Positions 36,123 through 45,152 of a DNA stretch of 64,000 bases are shown in pieces; positions within the stretch are counted from its first letter, which is position 1, and every line of letters starts with the position of its first letter. A program made the translations under genes and the position numbers. The DNA is from Vibrio algarum (GTDB taxonomy: Bacteria; Pseudomonadota; Gammaproteobacteria; Enterobacterales; Vibrionaceae), in NCBI RefSeq assembly GCF_028204155.1, contig NZ_JAQLOI010000001.1:2666001-2730000 (forward strand), read 5' to 3'. Under the pieces are notes generated by a model. That model saw only the letters and a list, made by a program, of their open reading frames with translations, was not told the origin of the DNA and made no database searches.

Positions 36123-36899
36123 CTACTTGGTTTCTCTACGTAACCGATAAGGCCTACCCGAATAATATCCTTGAATAAAATCAAATGACAAAGACTCCAA
36201 CATTGAATATTCAAGTTCGGTTTCAATTCCTTCTAATACTGTTTGTCGTCCGTTTTGATGAAGCTTATTCAATAACTGTGGTAAATACGTGCTGTTGACG
36301 CCTTGGCAATATTCTCTCACTAACGCTCTGTCGATTTTCACGATATCAGGATTAAGTAGATTGACTCTCTTATGATTTGATTCTTTATTACCGAAATCAT
36401 CAACCGCAATTTGATTACCAAACTCTTTAAAATCAGACAGACCAGAGAGCAACTTTTTAGTATCGTTCTCTTCGAATTCAGTAATTTCCCACACCATTTG
36501 GTTACAATCTATTCCCACTGACGCGAGCCTTTCAAACACCTTAGATATAGAGTACTGGTCACCCGAAATTTGGGCAAACATCGTAGGATGGACGTTAATG
36601 AACAACTTCTTCTTTAAATACGCATTACTGTAATTCCTTACATGTATGCTCGCGCAAATAATACCCACATTAGTTATCTCAGTAGCATCTGCAAATAAAG
36701 TAAAAAAATGAGTCGGATCGATGCTTTTAGTACCTTTTGATACTCTCGTTAAACCTTCGTAACCATAAATTTCTGACAGCGATTTATTCCAAATCGGCTG
36801 AAACACACTTTTTAGTATGTAATCACCGTAATGCCCAACCCACTCACCATCGATTATTTCCAAATGATGTTGTACATCCTTCGGGTCAAACAAATTCAT
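36123..36899 (-). CDS. EAL-domain c-di-GMP phosphodiesterase-like protein
   Basis: 258 residues, a single cytoplasmic EAL domain with no sensory part. The signature is YEGLTR (E48-G49-L50), so EGL instead of EAL. Metal-binding and catalytic segments FINVHP, EITEFEEND, VDDFG, IVKIDRALV, EGIETE and QGYYSGRP are present. Most catalytic residues look intact, so it is probably an active phosphodiesterase, but activity is inferred. It is the first of four c-di-GMP related genes between 36 and 43 kb and is divergent from the sensor-GGDEF gene. Confidence 0.88.
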   Translation of the reverse strand: MNLFDPKDVQHHLEIIDGEWVGHYGDYILKSVFQPIWNKSLSEIYGYEGLTRVSKGTKSIDPTHFFTLFADATEITNVGIICASIHVRNYSNAYLKKKLFINVHPTMFAQISGDQYSISKVFERLASVGIDCNQMVWEITEFEENDTKKLLSGLSDFKEFGNQIAVDDFGNKESNHKRVNLLNPDIVKIDRALVREYCQGVNSTYLPQLLNKLHQNGRQTVLEGIETELEYSMLESLSFDFIQGYYSGRPYRLRRETK

Positions 36900-37275
36900 T
36901 ACAACACCTTCAAATAGACGATAAAACTCATAAATGGAGCAGAAGTGTACGCATTTATTGTGGGGGAATTGTGAAGAAACCTAATCAATGTCTTAGCTCG
37001 AATAGCTAATAGCAAGCTTAATCTGTGCTACACGGCAACACTGGACATGTACCTCAATTTTGCATTTCAATTTAATCTCTTCAGCTAAGAGGTGTCCTCT
37101 CTCTCCATCCTTTTACTAACATTCCTTCAATTCTCCATTCAGTTTCTTAGGTTATTGCAAGCTAGATCAAACAGACAGTAGCGATGCTGTCCTAAGATTA
37201 AGTATCTCAAACAACCAATTAGACCAATTGTAGATCGAGTCTGTTCTAATAAATAAAGACTATCAGGACTGCTAA
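36900..37275. other. Divergent intergenic region of the c-di-GMP cluster
   Basis: A 376-base gap. I see no strong hairpin or known operator. A ribosome binding site CAGGA lies 9 bases before the ATG at 37276. No RNA gene or c-di-GMP riboswitch aptamer pattern could be recognised. Confidence 0.4.
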
Positions 37276-38969
37276 ATGAAGTACTTTAAATATCTATTAT
37301 TGATACTGCTGATTACATTGTTCTCTATACAAAAAAGCCAAGCCGAACGAAAAAAGAAGATACTGGTCTTACACTCTTACCATCAAGGGTTAGAATGGAC
37401 CGACAATGTTAGCCGTGGCATAGAAGATATTTTTTCTCCATTACGCTCTCAATACGAAGTCTATTACGAATATCTTGATAGTAAGCGAAATGCAGGAAAT
37501 GCCTATCTTCAACAAAGTGCTTCGTTCATTAGTACAAAAAATTCACAGGAAAAGTATGAAATAGTCATTGCTGTAGACAACAACGCACTTAAGCTCCTTA
37601 ACAGCAGGCAGATAACATTTTTAGGAAGCCCACCAATTGTATTTTGCGGGATCAATAATTATGACGATTCTTTAATCAGTGAACTAGATCAGGTGACAGG
37701 TATCGTAGAAACCACCGATCATTTTTCCACATTAGATATAATGCACAAACTACACCCTGACAAAAAAACATCACCGTCATTTTAGATAGAACCCCCACAG
37801 GTCGAATCATACGAGAAGAATTCGATGCCGTTATTAAGCATTACAAATATATATTTCAATTCAACTTCATGAGTGATTTTTTGCTGAAAGATATTCCAAA
37901 ATTGGTCAGCGAACTTAATGAAAACGATTTGATATATATACTCACATTTAATAGAGATAGTGATAACAATTTCATTTCTTATACTGAAGGAATTGAAATG
38001 ATCGTTAAATATACAAACGTTCCGATTTATGGATCTTGGGATTTTTATCTCAACAAAGGTATTGTAGGTGGAAAGATCACGGCAGGCTTCTTACAAGGAG
38101 CAACCGCAGCCAAGCAAGCTCTGCAATTTTTAAAAGGGGAGCCTATAGATAACATTGATATAATATTAGACGGCGCAAGTGAGTACATGTTTGATTATCA
38201 TTTTTTGACAAGAAACAATGTCAATATTAATGAGCTTCCAAAAGACAGTATCATAATAAACCGCCCCGAAAAATTCCTAGAGAAGTATCAATCCGTTCTT
38301 CTTAATATTTTTGTTTCTTTGTTTATTCTAGTCCTTGCCATTCTATACAAAGCTAAACAAAAAGAAAGTTCAATGAGGGCAAATTATACTCAACGTTTAG
38401 AGAGTAAGGTTAAAGAAAGAACCATCAAATTAAAAGAGGCTAATCAAAAACTAGAGTGGCTATCAAATATAGACGGTCTTACTCAAATATTTAACCGTCG
38501 TTATTTTGATACCGTATTAAGTCAAGAATTGCTGAACCATCAGAAAAGTAAGGAAACCCTCGTTTTAATGATATGTGATATTGACTATTTCAAGCGATAC
38601 AATGATACATATGGACATTTAGCAGGTGACGATTGCATCAAGATGGTCGCTAGTATCCTTAAAGCTCACTGTAAAAAAAATACCGAGATAGTCGCTCGAT
38701 ATGGAGGCGAAGAATTTGCCTTAATAATGCCTAAAACTTCTCACAATGAAGCAAAGGAAAGAGCAGAGGCTATACGGCTAAGTATTGCAGATAAAGCATT
38801 GCCGCATCAGTCTTCCGACTTGGGTGATTTTGTTTCGATAAGTATCGGCGTAGCGGTTATGAATGCAACAAAAACCACGACAATCGAAAATATCATCGGG
38901 TTAGCTGATGAAGCACTATACAAAAGTAAAAACAGTGGCCGAAATAAGACCACGGTTAAGTCAAACTAG
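37276..38969 (+). CDS. Diguanylate cyclase with ABC-substrate-binding-like periplasmic sensor (frameshifted)
   Basis: 564 residues after repair. A signal-anchor at the N-terminus, then a periplasmic domain of the ABC_sub_bind class (KKKILVLHSYHQGLEWTDNV; VIAVDNNALKLL; PPIVFCGINNY), one membrane helix (about 345-365), a short coiled coil, and a C-terminal GGDEF domain with IDYFKRYNDTYGHLAGD and the active site RYGGEEF. The inhibitory RxxD site is replaced (KKNTE before IVARYGGEEF). The frame breaks at DKKTSPSF; adding one A to the A7 run at 37762-37768 restores KKNITVILDRTPTGRIIREE. It should make c-di-GMP in response to a periplasmic ligand that is not known. Confidence 0.88.
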
Positions 38970-39204
38970 CTTTAAATCCCCCCTTTTCATTCGCATGTAC
39001 TAAAAGCAACAAAGATTCAACATTTAATGCTATTAAGAAAAACAATTTTCACAAGCTAGTTGACCAAATTCTAATATACACCTCATAACTATCTCTACCC
39101 TAGAGGCAAAATATAGCAAATACATTATAATAATTACCGCCACCTAAAATATTCAGAGTAGTAAATACACACTTCTGGATACAGCGAACTACATTGAGGT
39201 TTCG

Positions 39205-40242
39205 ATGCACCCAGTAATTTCCCTCACATCTATAGCTCTCCTTTCTTTTAGTGCTCATTGCTTTGCTGACGAACTCAAAATTTTCACTTGGGAAGACTAT
39301 ATTTCTGAAACCCTCATTGAAGAGTTTGAAAATGAGTTTGGCCACACCGTATCTCAAATATATTTTGAAAACGAGATGTTACGTGATGTGGTGGTGTATT
39401 CTGGCAAGGCCATGGCCTATGACTTATTCATAATAGACGGCCAAACTCTCACTGAACTGGGTGAGTCTGGGCTTCTTGCCAAATTGCAGAGTGTGCTAGA
39501 ACAAAAAAACGCCCATTTTACTGATAGTTCGAACCAAACCTGTAGCCCTTACGGAATCCCCTACTCTCATGGAACAATGGGAATTGGATACAGAACATCG
39601 AAAGTCGACAGCGAAGTCAATTCATGGATGGATATATTCACTTACGCGATGGAAAACCCTCAAACTGTCGTGCTCCCAAATGATGATCTAGATACAACGG
39701 CTATTGCGTTACTTGCATTGGGGTTTGACCCAATGACCGAAAACAAGGACGAATTGGAACAGGCCTACAAATTACTTTTGGAAGTTCGTAAGGAGCTTCT
39801 TGTTTTAAGAACGAGTATCGGTTACGCCTTAGACAAAAAGACGAATTCTAAAATGGAAATGGCCGTATTTTACTCTGGTGAAACAGAGCAAATCGCATCA
39901 GAAACGAGCCAAGACGATTGGACGTACACAATACCTAGTGAAGGCACGTTAGTATGGCACGAATGCCTTAGTACTCACATTGAAAAGCCGATCAGTCAAG
40001 CTTCTATAGATTTTCTCAACTTTATTAACGAACCTAACAACGCAATAATCAACGCAGAAGAGATGTGGTTTGCTAGTTCCAATAAGTATGTATTAGATTC
40101 TGCTAGTGAAGACTACCTAGACGATGAAGAATTGTTTCCTAAAACCCTAAACAGCGACACTTGGTTTTCTTACAAAAAACTTAGCATCGAAGCAGAGCAG
40201 TACAGAAGCCGGATTTTAACCGTACTACGAAATAATAAATAG
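39205..40242 (+). CDS. nspS: Periplasmic polyamine sensor NspS-like (PotD family)
   Basis: 345 residues with a signal peptide (cleavage near CFA-DE). It belongs to the spermidine/putrescine-binding protein family: LKIFTWEDYISETLIEEFEN and the YDLFIIDGQTLTEL segment are typical. No transporter genes accompany it; instead a membrane GGDEF-EAL protein starts 14 bases downstream. This is the NspS-MbaA arrangement known from V. cholerae, in which NspS senses norspermidine or spermidine and controls MbaA and biofilm formation. GAGG lies 6 bases before the ATG. Confidence 0.88.
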   Translation: MHPVISLTSIALLSFSAHCFADELKIFTWEDYISETLIEEFENEFGHTVSQIYFENEMLRDVVVYSGKAMAYDLFIIDGQTLTELGESGLLAKLQSVLEQKNAHFTDSSNQTCSPYGIPYSHGTMGIGYRTSKVDSEVNSWMDIFTYAMENPQTVVLPNDDLDTTAIALLALGFDPMTENKDELEQAYKLLLEVRKELLVLRTSIGYALDKKTNSKMEMAVFYSGETEQIASETSQDDWTYTIPSEGTLVWHECLSTHIEKPISQASIDFLNFINEPNNAIINAEEMWFASSNKYVLDSASEDYLDDEELFPKTLNSDTWFSYKKLSIEAEQYRSRILTVLRNNK

Positions 40243-40256
40243 AAGACGATTGACGT

Positions 40257-42665
40257 ATGAAATTATCTTCGAAAATTAACTATATACTGCTGCCCGTAAT
40301 GATCGTCATTTTTTCGATTGCTGGGCTTTTTTCATATAACAGTCAAAAGCTGCAGCTTATGTCGTCATTGTCCGATAAGCTGCATAATGAATTAGAACAC
40401 ATCTCCCATAATCTTGATGAATCTCTTCGAGAGGTTGATTCTATTGCCAGAATGAGTTTAGAAAGTCATTACATCCAAAAACACTTTGAAAAACTACAAA
40501 ATGACACCGACAGGTATTACCTAGAAAAAGAACTTGTCGATTACATTAATCAACTCGAAACTAACTACGGAATAGTTGAAAGCTTCGCACTATTAGATAA
40601 TACCGGCCAAGAAATTATCTACTTTAATGTATCTAACCCATTTGCAAAATTTAAAACGAACTCAATAATTAACAGCCACATAAGCCAAATAAATGACACA
40701 CTTCAAGTCCAAGGAGTCGCACACCTTAATGCCACTAGCTATGAACTCAATAAGAAAGGGGACGAGCTCGAACTTTTAGCATTAAGAACATTTACTCCTG
40801 AACAAAGTTTGACTGCTCCAACATTTTCTAGAGGGCAGACGTTATTCACAGCAGTTATCCGTTATAGCATTTCAAATAATTCACAGTATGACGAGAATAT
40901 CAAAACAAAAGTGAGTCCAGAGACAATCCTCACTATTACTCCCAACACTGCGTCTCATTCAATCCAAAGTGATATTGATATTAATAATATATCGATATCT
41001 GATGACACATTGGGCTACGAACTTAACCATACCTTGTGGACCATAAGATTAGCGCTCACCGAAGAGGCATTATCAAAGTTATTCCGCCCATTCCAAGCTC
41101 TGTTTACCGCTATCGTTTTGTCGGTCACTTTCGTTACTTTTGTTTTACTTAAATGGCTTATTGTAAAGCAGATAATCAACCCAGTAGAAAGGCTGACTAA
41201 ACAAGTTGAACAAGTTGATTCTAATAACCTGCTCTATATAGAACGGTCTAGAAACAGTGATGAGGTTTCTATTCTTACAAATAAATACATAGATTTAATC
41301 ACCGAACTCGATGATCTGGCTAAACGAGATAGTTTAACCGGCCTGCCAAACCGAAAAAGGTTCAATCAGGATATTGACCGAATTACAGAGCGAAGCGCTA
41401 AAACACAAACGAAATGTGCCGTCATTTATCTTGATCTTGATAATTTCAAACACGTTAATGATAAATACGGGCATCAAGTAGGTGATAAACTACTGCAGGT
41501 TTTTTCTGAACGTTTTGTAGAAGGTTTTGTTGATTTTGAGTGGGATAGATTAACTATTTCCGAGTTCGAGTTTGCACGATTGTCAGGTGATGAATTTGCC
41601 GTCATTGTTGGAGGTCTCGACAATTTAGATATCCTCACTCTGTTTACTCATCGAATTATCTCTCTGTTTGATGGTGGGTTTACTATCGATGACACTGTTT
41701 ATGATATTGGTGTGAGTATTGGATTATCCGTCTATCCGCATGATGCGCTGTCGGCCACTGAATTGGTCAATCACGCTGATTCCGCAATGTATTCTTCAAA
41801 AAAAGAAATCGGAAGGAATAGCTACAAATTTTATTCTGAAGATTTAAACCGTGAAATAAAGCGTCATGAAAAGATAAATGAATGTATTAAGGAGTCGATT
41901 AGATCCAATAATTTCTATTTAGCCTATATGCCAATTTACGACACACAAAATAGCAAGATAGTAGGTGCAGAGGTCCTCCTTAGAACAACTCATGAAGAAT
42001 TATCATCGTATGGACCGGCTGAATTCATACCAGTATCAGAATCATCCGGTCTAATCAAAGAGATAGATTATTGGGTGTTTGAAAATGCACTGCGCCAATT
42101 GTCCATCTGGATCAAGCAGTTTGATTTCGATGGAACTCTAGCTATCAATTTTTCTTCATGGCAACTTACCAATACTGATTTCGTCAATCACCTATCCTTG
42201 TTAATTGACAAGTACCAGATCCCGCCGCAACAGGTTGAAATGGAAATTACAGAAACATGTTTTATACCTGGCAATGACAAAAATATTGGAATACTAAAGT
42301 CTTTGCATAAATTAGGTGTAAAAATATCACTTGATGATTTTGGCACTGGCTTTACTGCATTTAGTCAACTGATTAACTACCCAATCAATACACTAAAAAT
42401 AGACAGAATATTTATCAACGCCATTGATACCGAGTTTACGGACAAGCAATTATTCGATGTTATCGTCGAGATGGCAAAAATATACAATCTTGATGTGGTT
42501 GCAGAAGGTGTTGAGACCCTAAGCCAACTTGACTATATACAATCTAAAGGCTGCCAAAAAGCACAAGGTTTTCTCTTATCTAAGCCATTAAAAGAAAAAG
42601 ATTTTCTAGACAGTTGGAAAAAAAGCATCGAACGTAACCGGATTGTTCCATTCAATCTTGGATGA
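40257..42665 (+). CDS. mbaA: GGDEF-EAL protein MbaA, partner of NspS
   Basis: 802 residues. An N-terminal membrane helix (about 9-28), a periplasmic domain to about residue 275, a second membrane helix (about 280-302), a HAMP region, then GGDEF and EAL domains. The cyclase motif is SGDEF (near residue 442) and the phosphodiesterase motif is EVLLR (near residue 572), with downstream DDFGTG, LKIDR, AEGVET and QGFLLSKP. In V. cholerae MbaA is a c-di-GMP phosphodiesterase that can switch toward synthesis depending on NspS and polyamines. The two genes form an operon. Confidence 0.9.
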   Translation: MKLSSKINYILLPVMIVIFSIAGLFSYNSQKLQLMSSLSDKLHNELEHISHNLDESLREVDSIARMSLESHYIQKHFEKLQNDTDRYYLEKELVDYINQLETNYGIVESFALLDNTGQEIIYFNVSNPFAKFKTNSIINSHISQINDTLQVQGVAHLNATSYELNKKGDELELLALRTFTPEQSLTAPTFSRGQTLFTAVIRYSISNNSQYDENIKTKVSPETILTITPNTASHSIQSDIDINNISISDDTLGYELNHTLWTIRLALTEEALSKLFRPFQALFTAIVLSVTFVTFVLLKWLIVKQIINPVERLTKQVEQVDSNNLLYIERSRNSDEVSILTNKYIDLITELDDLAKRDSLTGLPNRKRFNQDIDRITERSAKTQTKCAVIYLDLDNFKHVNDKYGHQVGDKLLQVFSERFVEGFVDFEWDRLTISEFEFARLSGDEFAVIVGGLDNLDILTLFTHRIISLFDGGFTIDDTVYDIGVSIGLSVYPHDALSATELVNHADSAMYSSKKEIGRNSYKFYSEDLNREIKRHEKINECIKESIRSNNFYLAYMPIYDTQNSKIVGAEVLLRTTHEELSSYGPAEFIPVSESSGLIKEIDYWVFENALRQLSIWIKQFDFDGTLAINFSSWQLTNTDFVNHLSLLIDKYQIPPQQVEMEITETCFIPGNDKNIGILKSLHKLGVKISLDDFGTGFTAFSQLINYPINTLKIDRIFINAIDTEFTDKQLFDVIVEMAKIYNLDVVAEGVETLSQLDYIQSKGCQKAQGFLLSKPLKEKDFLDSWKKSIERNRIVPFNLG

Positions 42666-42843
42666 GCTCATTTAAGTGTAGTGACTTATTCTACTTCTAC
42701 CTTTTTAACTCTATTACAACTTAGACTTGCCTTGATCCTCTAATTGAGCACCATATTTATTTAATAATACGCCATGTTGTCATGCATAACTGCCGCTAAC
42801 ACCATGATGGTCAACCAATCACTTCAAAATAGTGTTAAAATAA

Positions 42844-42915
42844 ATGCCTGAAAATAAACTAGAGCGTAAACTTGAATCCGTGAGCAAGCCCCCGCTAGAA
42901 CAGGAGAATCAGTAA
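42844..42915 (+). CDS. Possible 23-codon upstream ORF coupled to the next gene
   Basis: ATG 42844 to TAA 42913-42915; its stop overlaps the next start in TAATG. The peptide is highly charged (KLERKLESVSKPPLEQENQ). It may be a leader peptide, or the real N-terminus of the next gene split by a missing C in CCCCC at 42889-42893. No strong ribosome binding site of its own. Confidence 0.25.
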   Translation: MPENKLERKLESVSKPPLEQENQ

Positions 42916-43247
42916 TGACTCATGAAACAAAAGCAATGGAAGTCCCTGTCGCCATAGTCGATAGAGTGCAGGCGTTAATAGATGCCTATGAAGCTAAAGA
43001 AAAGTTCAACGCTGAGTGTAAGTTGGTAGTCGACAATTTGCTTTCCATGGATAATCTTAGCTGTGAGATGGCTGTTTATAGTTTGCCTCAAGATGAATTG
43101 CTAGACACGTTACGATTTGTTTATGAGCTATCTGGTACTAATAGCAAGTTCGTTAAAAACATACTTACACAGTGCAGAGAGAATCCCCAAAAGTGTTATC
43201 AGACTCTCAGAGAGCATCTGCAAAAAGCCTTTTGTTTAATCTACTAA
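42915..43247 (+). CDS. Conserved small helical hypothetical protein
   Basis: 110 residues, no membrane segment, predicted mostly helical, with three cysteines in the second half. AGGAG lies 8 bases before the ATG. I recognise no domain. It is monocistronic or coupled to the short upstream frame and ends before a strong terminator. Function unknown. Confidence 0.65.
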   Translation: MTHETKAMEVPVAIVDRVQALIDAYEAKEKFNAECKLVVDNLLSMDNLSCEMAVYSLPQDELLDTLRFVYELSGTNSKFVKNILTQCRENPQKCYQTLREHLQKAFCLIY

Positions 43248-43324
43248 ATGACCCTTCCGTCGTTTCAGCTATGAAAGAAAGCTAACGCTAATATTGCTTT
43301 AGTTGAATAAGCTTTCTGAGATCC

Positions 43325-43372
43325 AAAAAGGGCGTTAGTGTATATTTCATTTTATACGCTAGGCGCCCTTTT
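43325..43372. terminator. Long-stem intrinsic terminator
   Basis: AAAAGGGCG and CGCCCTTTT form the base of a longer hairpin (inner TAGTGTATA / TATACGCTA with mismatches). It lies between convergent genes and can serve both strands. Confidence 0.75.
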
Positions 43373-43393
43373 GAAAAAGTATTGTAGGTAGGG

Positions 43394-43645
43394 TTACTTC
43401 TGGAGTTGCTCCTTGGCTAACTCCACTTTTGAAAAATCTAAACCTAATTCTTCAACGGCTTCTTTAATTAAAGCAGGGTTTTGCATCACCTGCCCCATCA
43501 ATAACTGAAGTTTATCTTGAGGTAAACCAAGCTGCCCGATAGTACCCATGGCGGCGAGAGGATTTTCTGTTAGCACTTCAAATAGCGAACCGATTTTCTC
43601 ATCATTAATACCGTTTTCTTTCAATATTGCAATTATCGGATTCAT
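43394..43645 (-). CDS. DUF2999 family protein
   Basis: 83 residues, fully helical in appearance (NPIIAILKENGINDEKIGSLF; LTENPLAAMGTIGQLGLPQD). It matches the DUF2999 family, small proteins of unknown function found mainly in Vibrio and relatives. AAGGTG precedes the ATG. Monocistronic. Confidence 0.8.
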   Translation of the reverse strand: MNPIIAILKENGINDEKIGSLFEVLTENPLAAMGTIGQLGLPQDKLQLLMGQVMQNPALIKEAVEELGLDFSKVELAKEQLQK

Positions 43646-43715
43646 TACACACCTTTGTTAATTTGTTAACCATTAAATAAATTATATTGTTAGTCTACCA
43701 TCAGAGCTTGTTGTT

Positions 43716-44555
43716 TTAATGGTCGTCTTCCGTAAAATTAGAGGGCAAAGATGTTTTCATTTCATTCCAAATTTGACCACTTTCCAATCCATAACTGCGT
43801 ATAAGCAAAGGCAGTTTTTCCTTATCACCGCTTTCACAAACCTGTAGGAGTTGGCGGTAAAAATTCAATGCCAATTCTCTCGCTTCTGGATTCGAAAAAT
43901 AATAATTGCCTACTCGATTATATAATTTCATTAAACCATTAAATATAAGTCCATAGATTTGATTTCCAGAATGAAATGCCAAACGTTGGAATAGCATATA
44001 ATCGTAGTAATTAAATGTTTTCGCGATCAACAGTGATTGACGTGCATCTTCATTCTTTTCACCATCATCTTTTACGCTTTGAACGATTTTATCACCGTAA
44101 GGCGAAGCTTCTATAAACGCCTCCCAACTTTCCGCAGCGAGTAAATCTTCACATGAGTCAATTACACGTTTTATTGTTTTTTCGGAGCTTTCTTTATTTG
44201 CTTTAAACGCATAACGCATAAATATAGGGCTGATATTAGAACGAGCAGCCAATAAATCTTCAACAATACTGGTGGCGTTATCGGAATCTAACGTCATTAA
44301 CGTATCCAAAATATGCAGACTAGAGGTTTCCATAAATTGATTAACTTTAGTCGGCTTTCCGTGCTGAATAGTTAGCCATCCATCTCGAGCTAGGCGCTGC
44401 AAAACTTCTCGTAAAGTCGTTCTTGTTACACCGATTAGTTCTGATAATTCACGTTCTGCCGGTAAAATCGACCCTGGTGCGAAGCGACCATTCCAAATAC
44501 TTTCAATTATGTACTTCTCAGCAAAACCTGCTGGACTTTTTGCCTTTATGACCAT
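43716..44555 (-). CDS. fadR: Fatty acid metabolism regulator FadR
   Basis: 279 residues. An N-terminal GntR winged helix (about 1-75: FAPGSILPAERELSELIGVTR, TTLREVLQRLARDGWL) and a C-terminal acyl-CoA-binding helical domain. The protein is about 40 residues longer than the E. coli form, with the extra segment around residues 135-175 (DLLAAESWEAFIEAS), a hallmark of Vibrio FadR that alters ligand binding. FadR represses fatty-acid degradation and activates unsaturated fatty-acid synthesis genes. It is divergent from nhaB, the conserved Vibrio arrangement. Confidence 0.96.
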   Translation of the reverse strand: MVIKAKSPAGFAEKYIIESIWNGRFAPGSILPAERELSELIGVTRTTLREVLQRLARDGWLTIQHGKPTKVNQFMETSSLHILDTLMTLDSDNATSIVEDLLAARSNISPIFMRYAFKANKESSEKTIKRVIDSCEDLLAAESWEAFIEASPYGDKIVQSVKDDGEKNEDARQSLLIAKTFNYYDYMLFQRLAFHSGNQIYGLIFNGLMKLYNRVGNYYFSNPEARELALNFYRQLLQVCESGDKEKLPLLIRSYGLESGQIWNEMKTSLPSNFTEDDH

Positions 44556-45152
44556 GTTGTATTTTTCCGATTCATTATTGTTAGGTCGAATTACTCATCA
44601 TACCACTAGTTGTACTATGAACGAAATCTGAAAGAAACTTTCACCCTGCAGAATTAACGGTCCAGAAACATTAACGAAAAATATAATTAACAAAGCACTG
44701 GGCAAAACTTTTGCTTGAAAACGTTCTCTCCATCACAAAACAAGCAGGTTTTTACAGTTTATACGCCTACCTCTTTATGTGTAGATAAATCTTATCTACC
44801 TGTAAAACATAACTATTAATCATAAAAACTCGCCTTTTATACCTATAACGAAACTTATCTATAAAATTGTAAAAATTCGTTAATTACATGCTATGCTAAG
44901 CGTGGTTTTGAACTACAAATTTTATGCCCTTTATGTATTTAATGGATTAATTGTAATTAAGGCGTTGAAGTAAGTTACTTAATTACACTTCTACTAGTTC
45001 AGGATAGGAAGTGCTTGTCATCGTTGTCTGCTTGTTAAACGTATGGTATCAACCCAGCTTACCAATAACATAGCAAATAGCAGTGCATTTGAATTTACGC
45101 CTTAGTTACAAGCATAAGAACAACATAATCATCAACCTGTAAGAGTATTAAC
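44556..45152. promoter_or_regulatory. Long divergent region between fadR and nhaB
   Basis: 597 bases without a convincing gene, A/T-rich. It contains a perfect inverted repeat at 44781-44799 (GTAGATAA / TTATCTAC, 3-base spacer). The nhaB leader is long. No FadR operator of the usual ACTGGTnnGACCAGT type could be recognised. An unannotated small RNA could be hidden here but I cannot support one. Confidence 0.4.

Noticed and set aside
36900..37275. c-di-GMP riboswitch upstream of the signalling genes
   Set aside because: The conserved aptamer pattern could not be found here or in the nspS leader.
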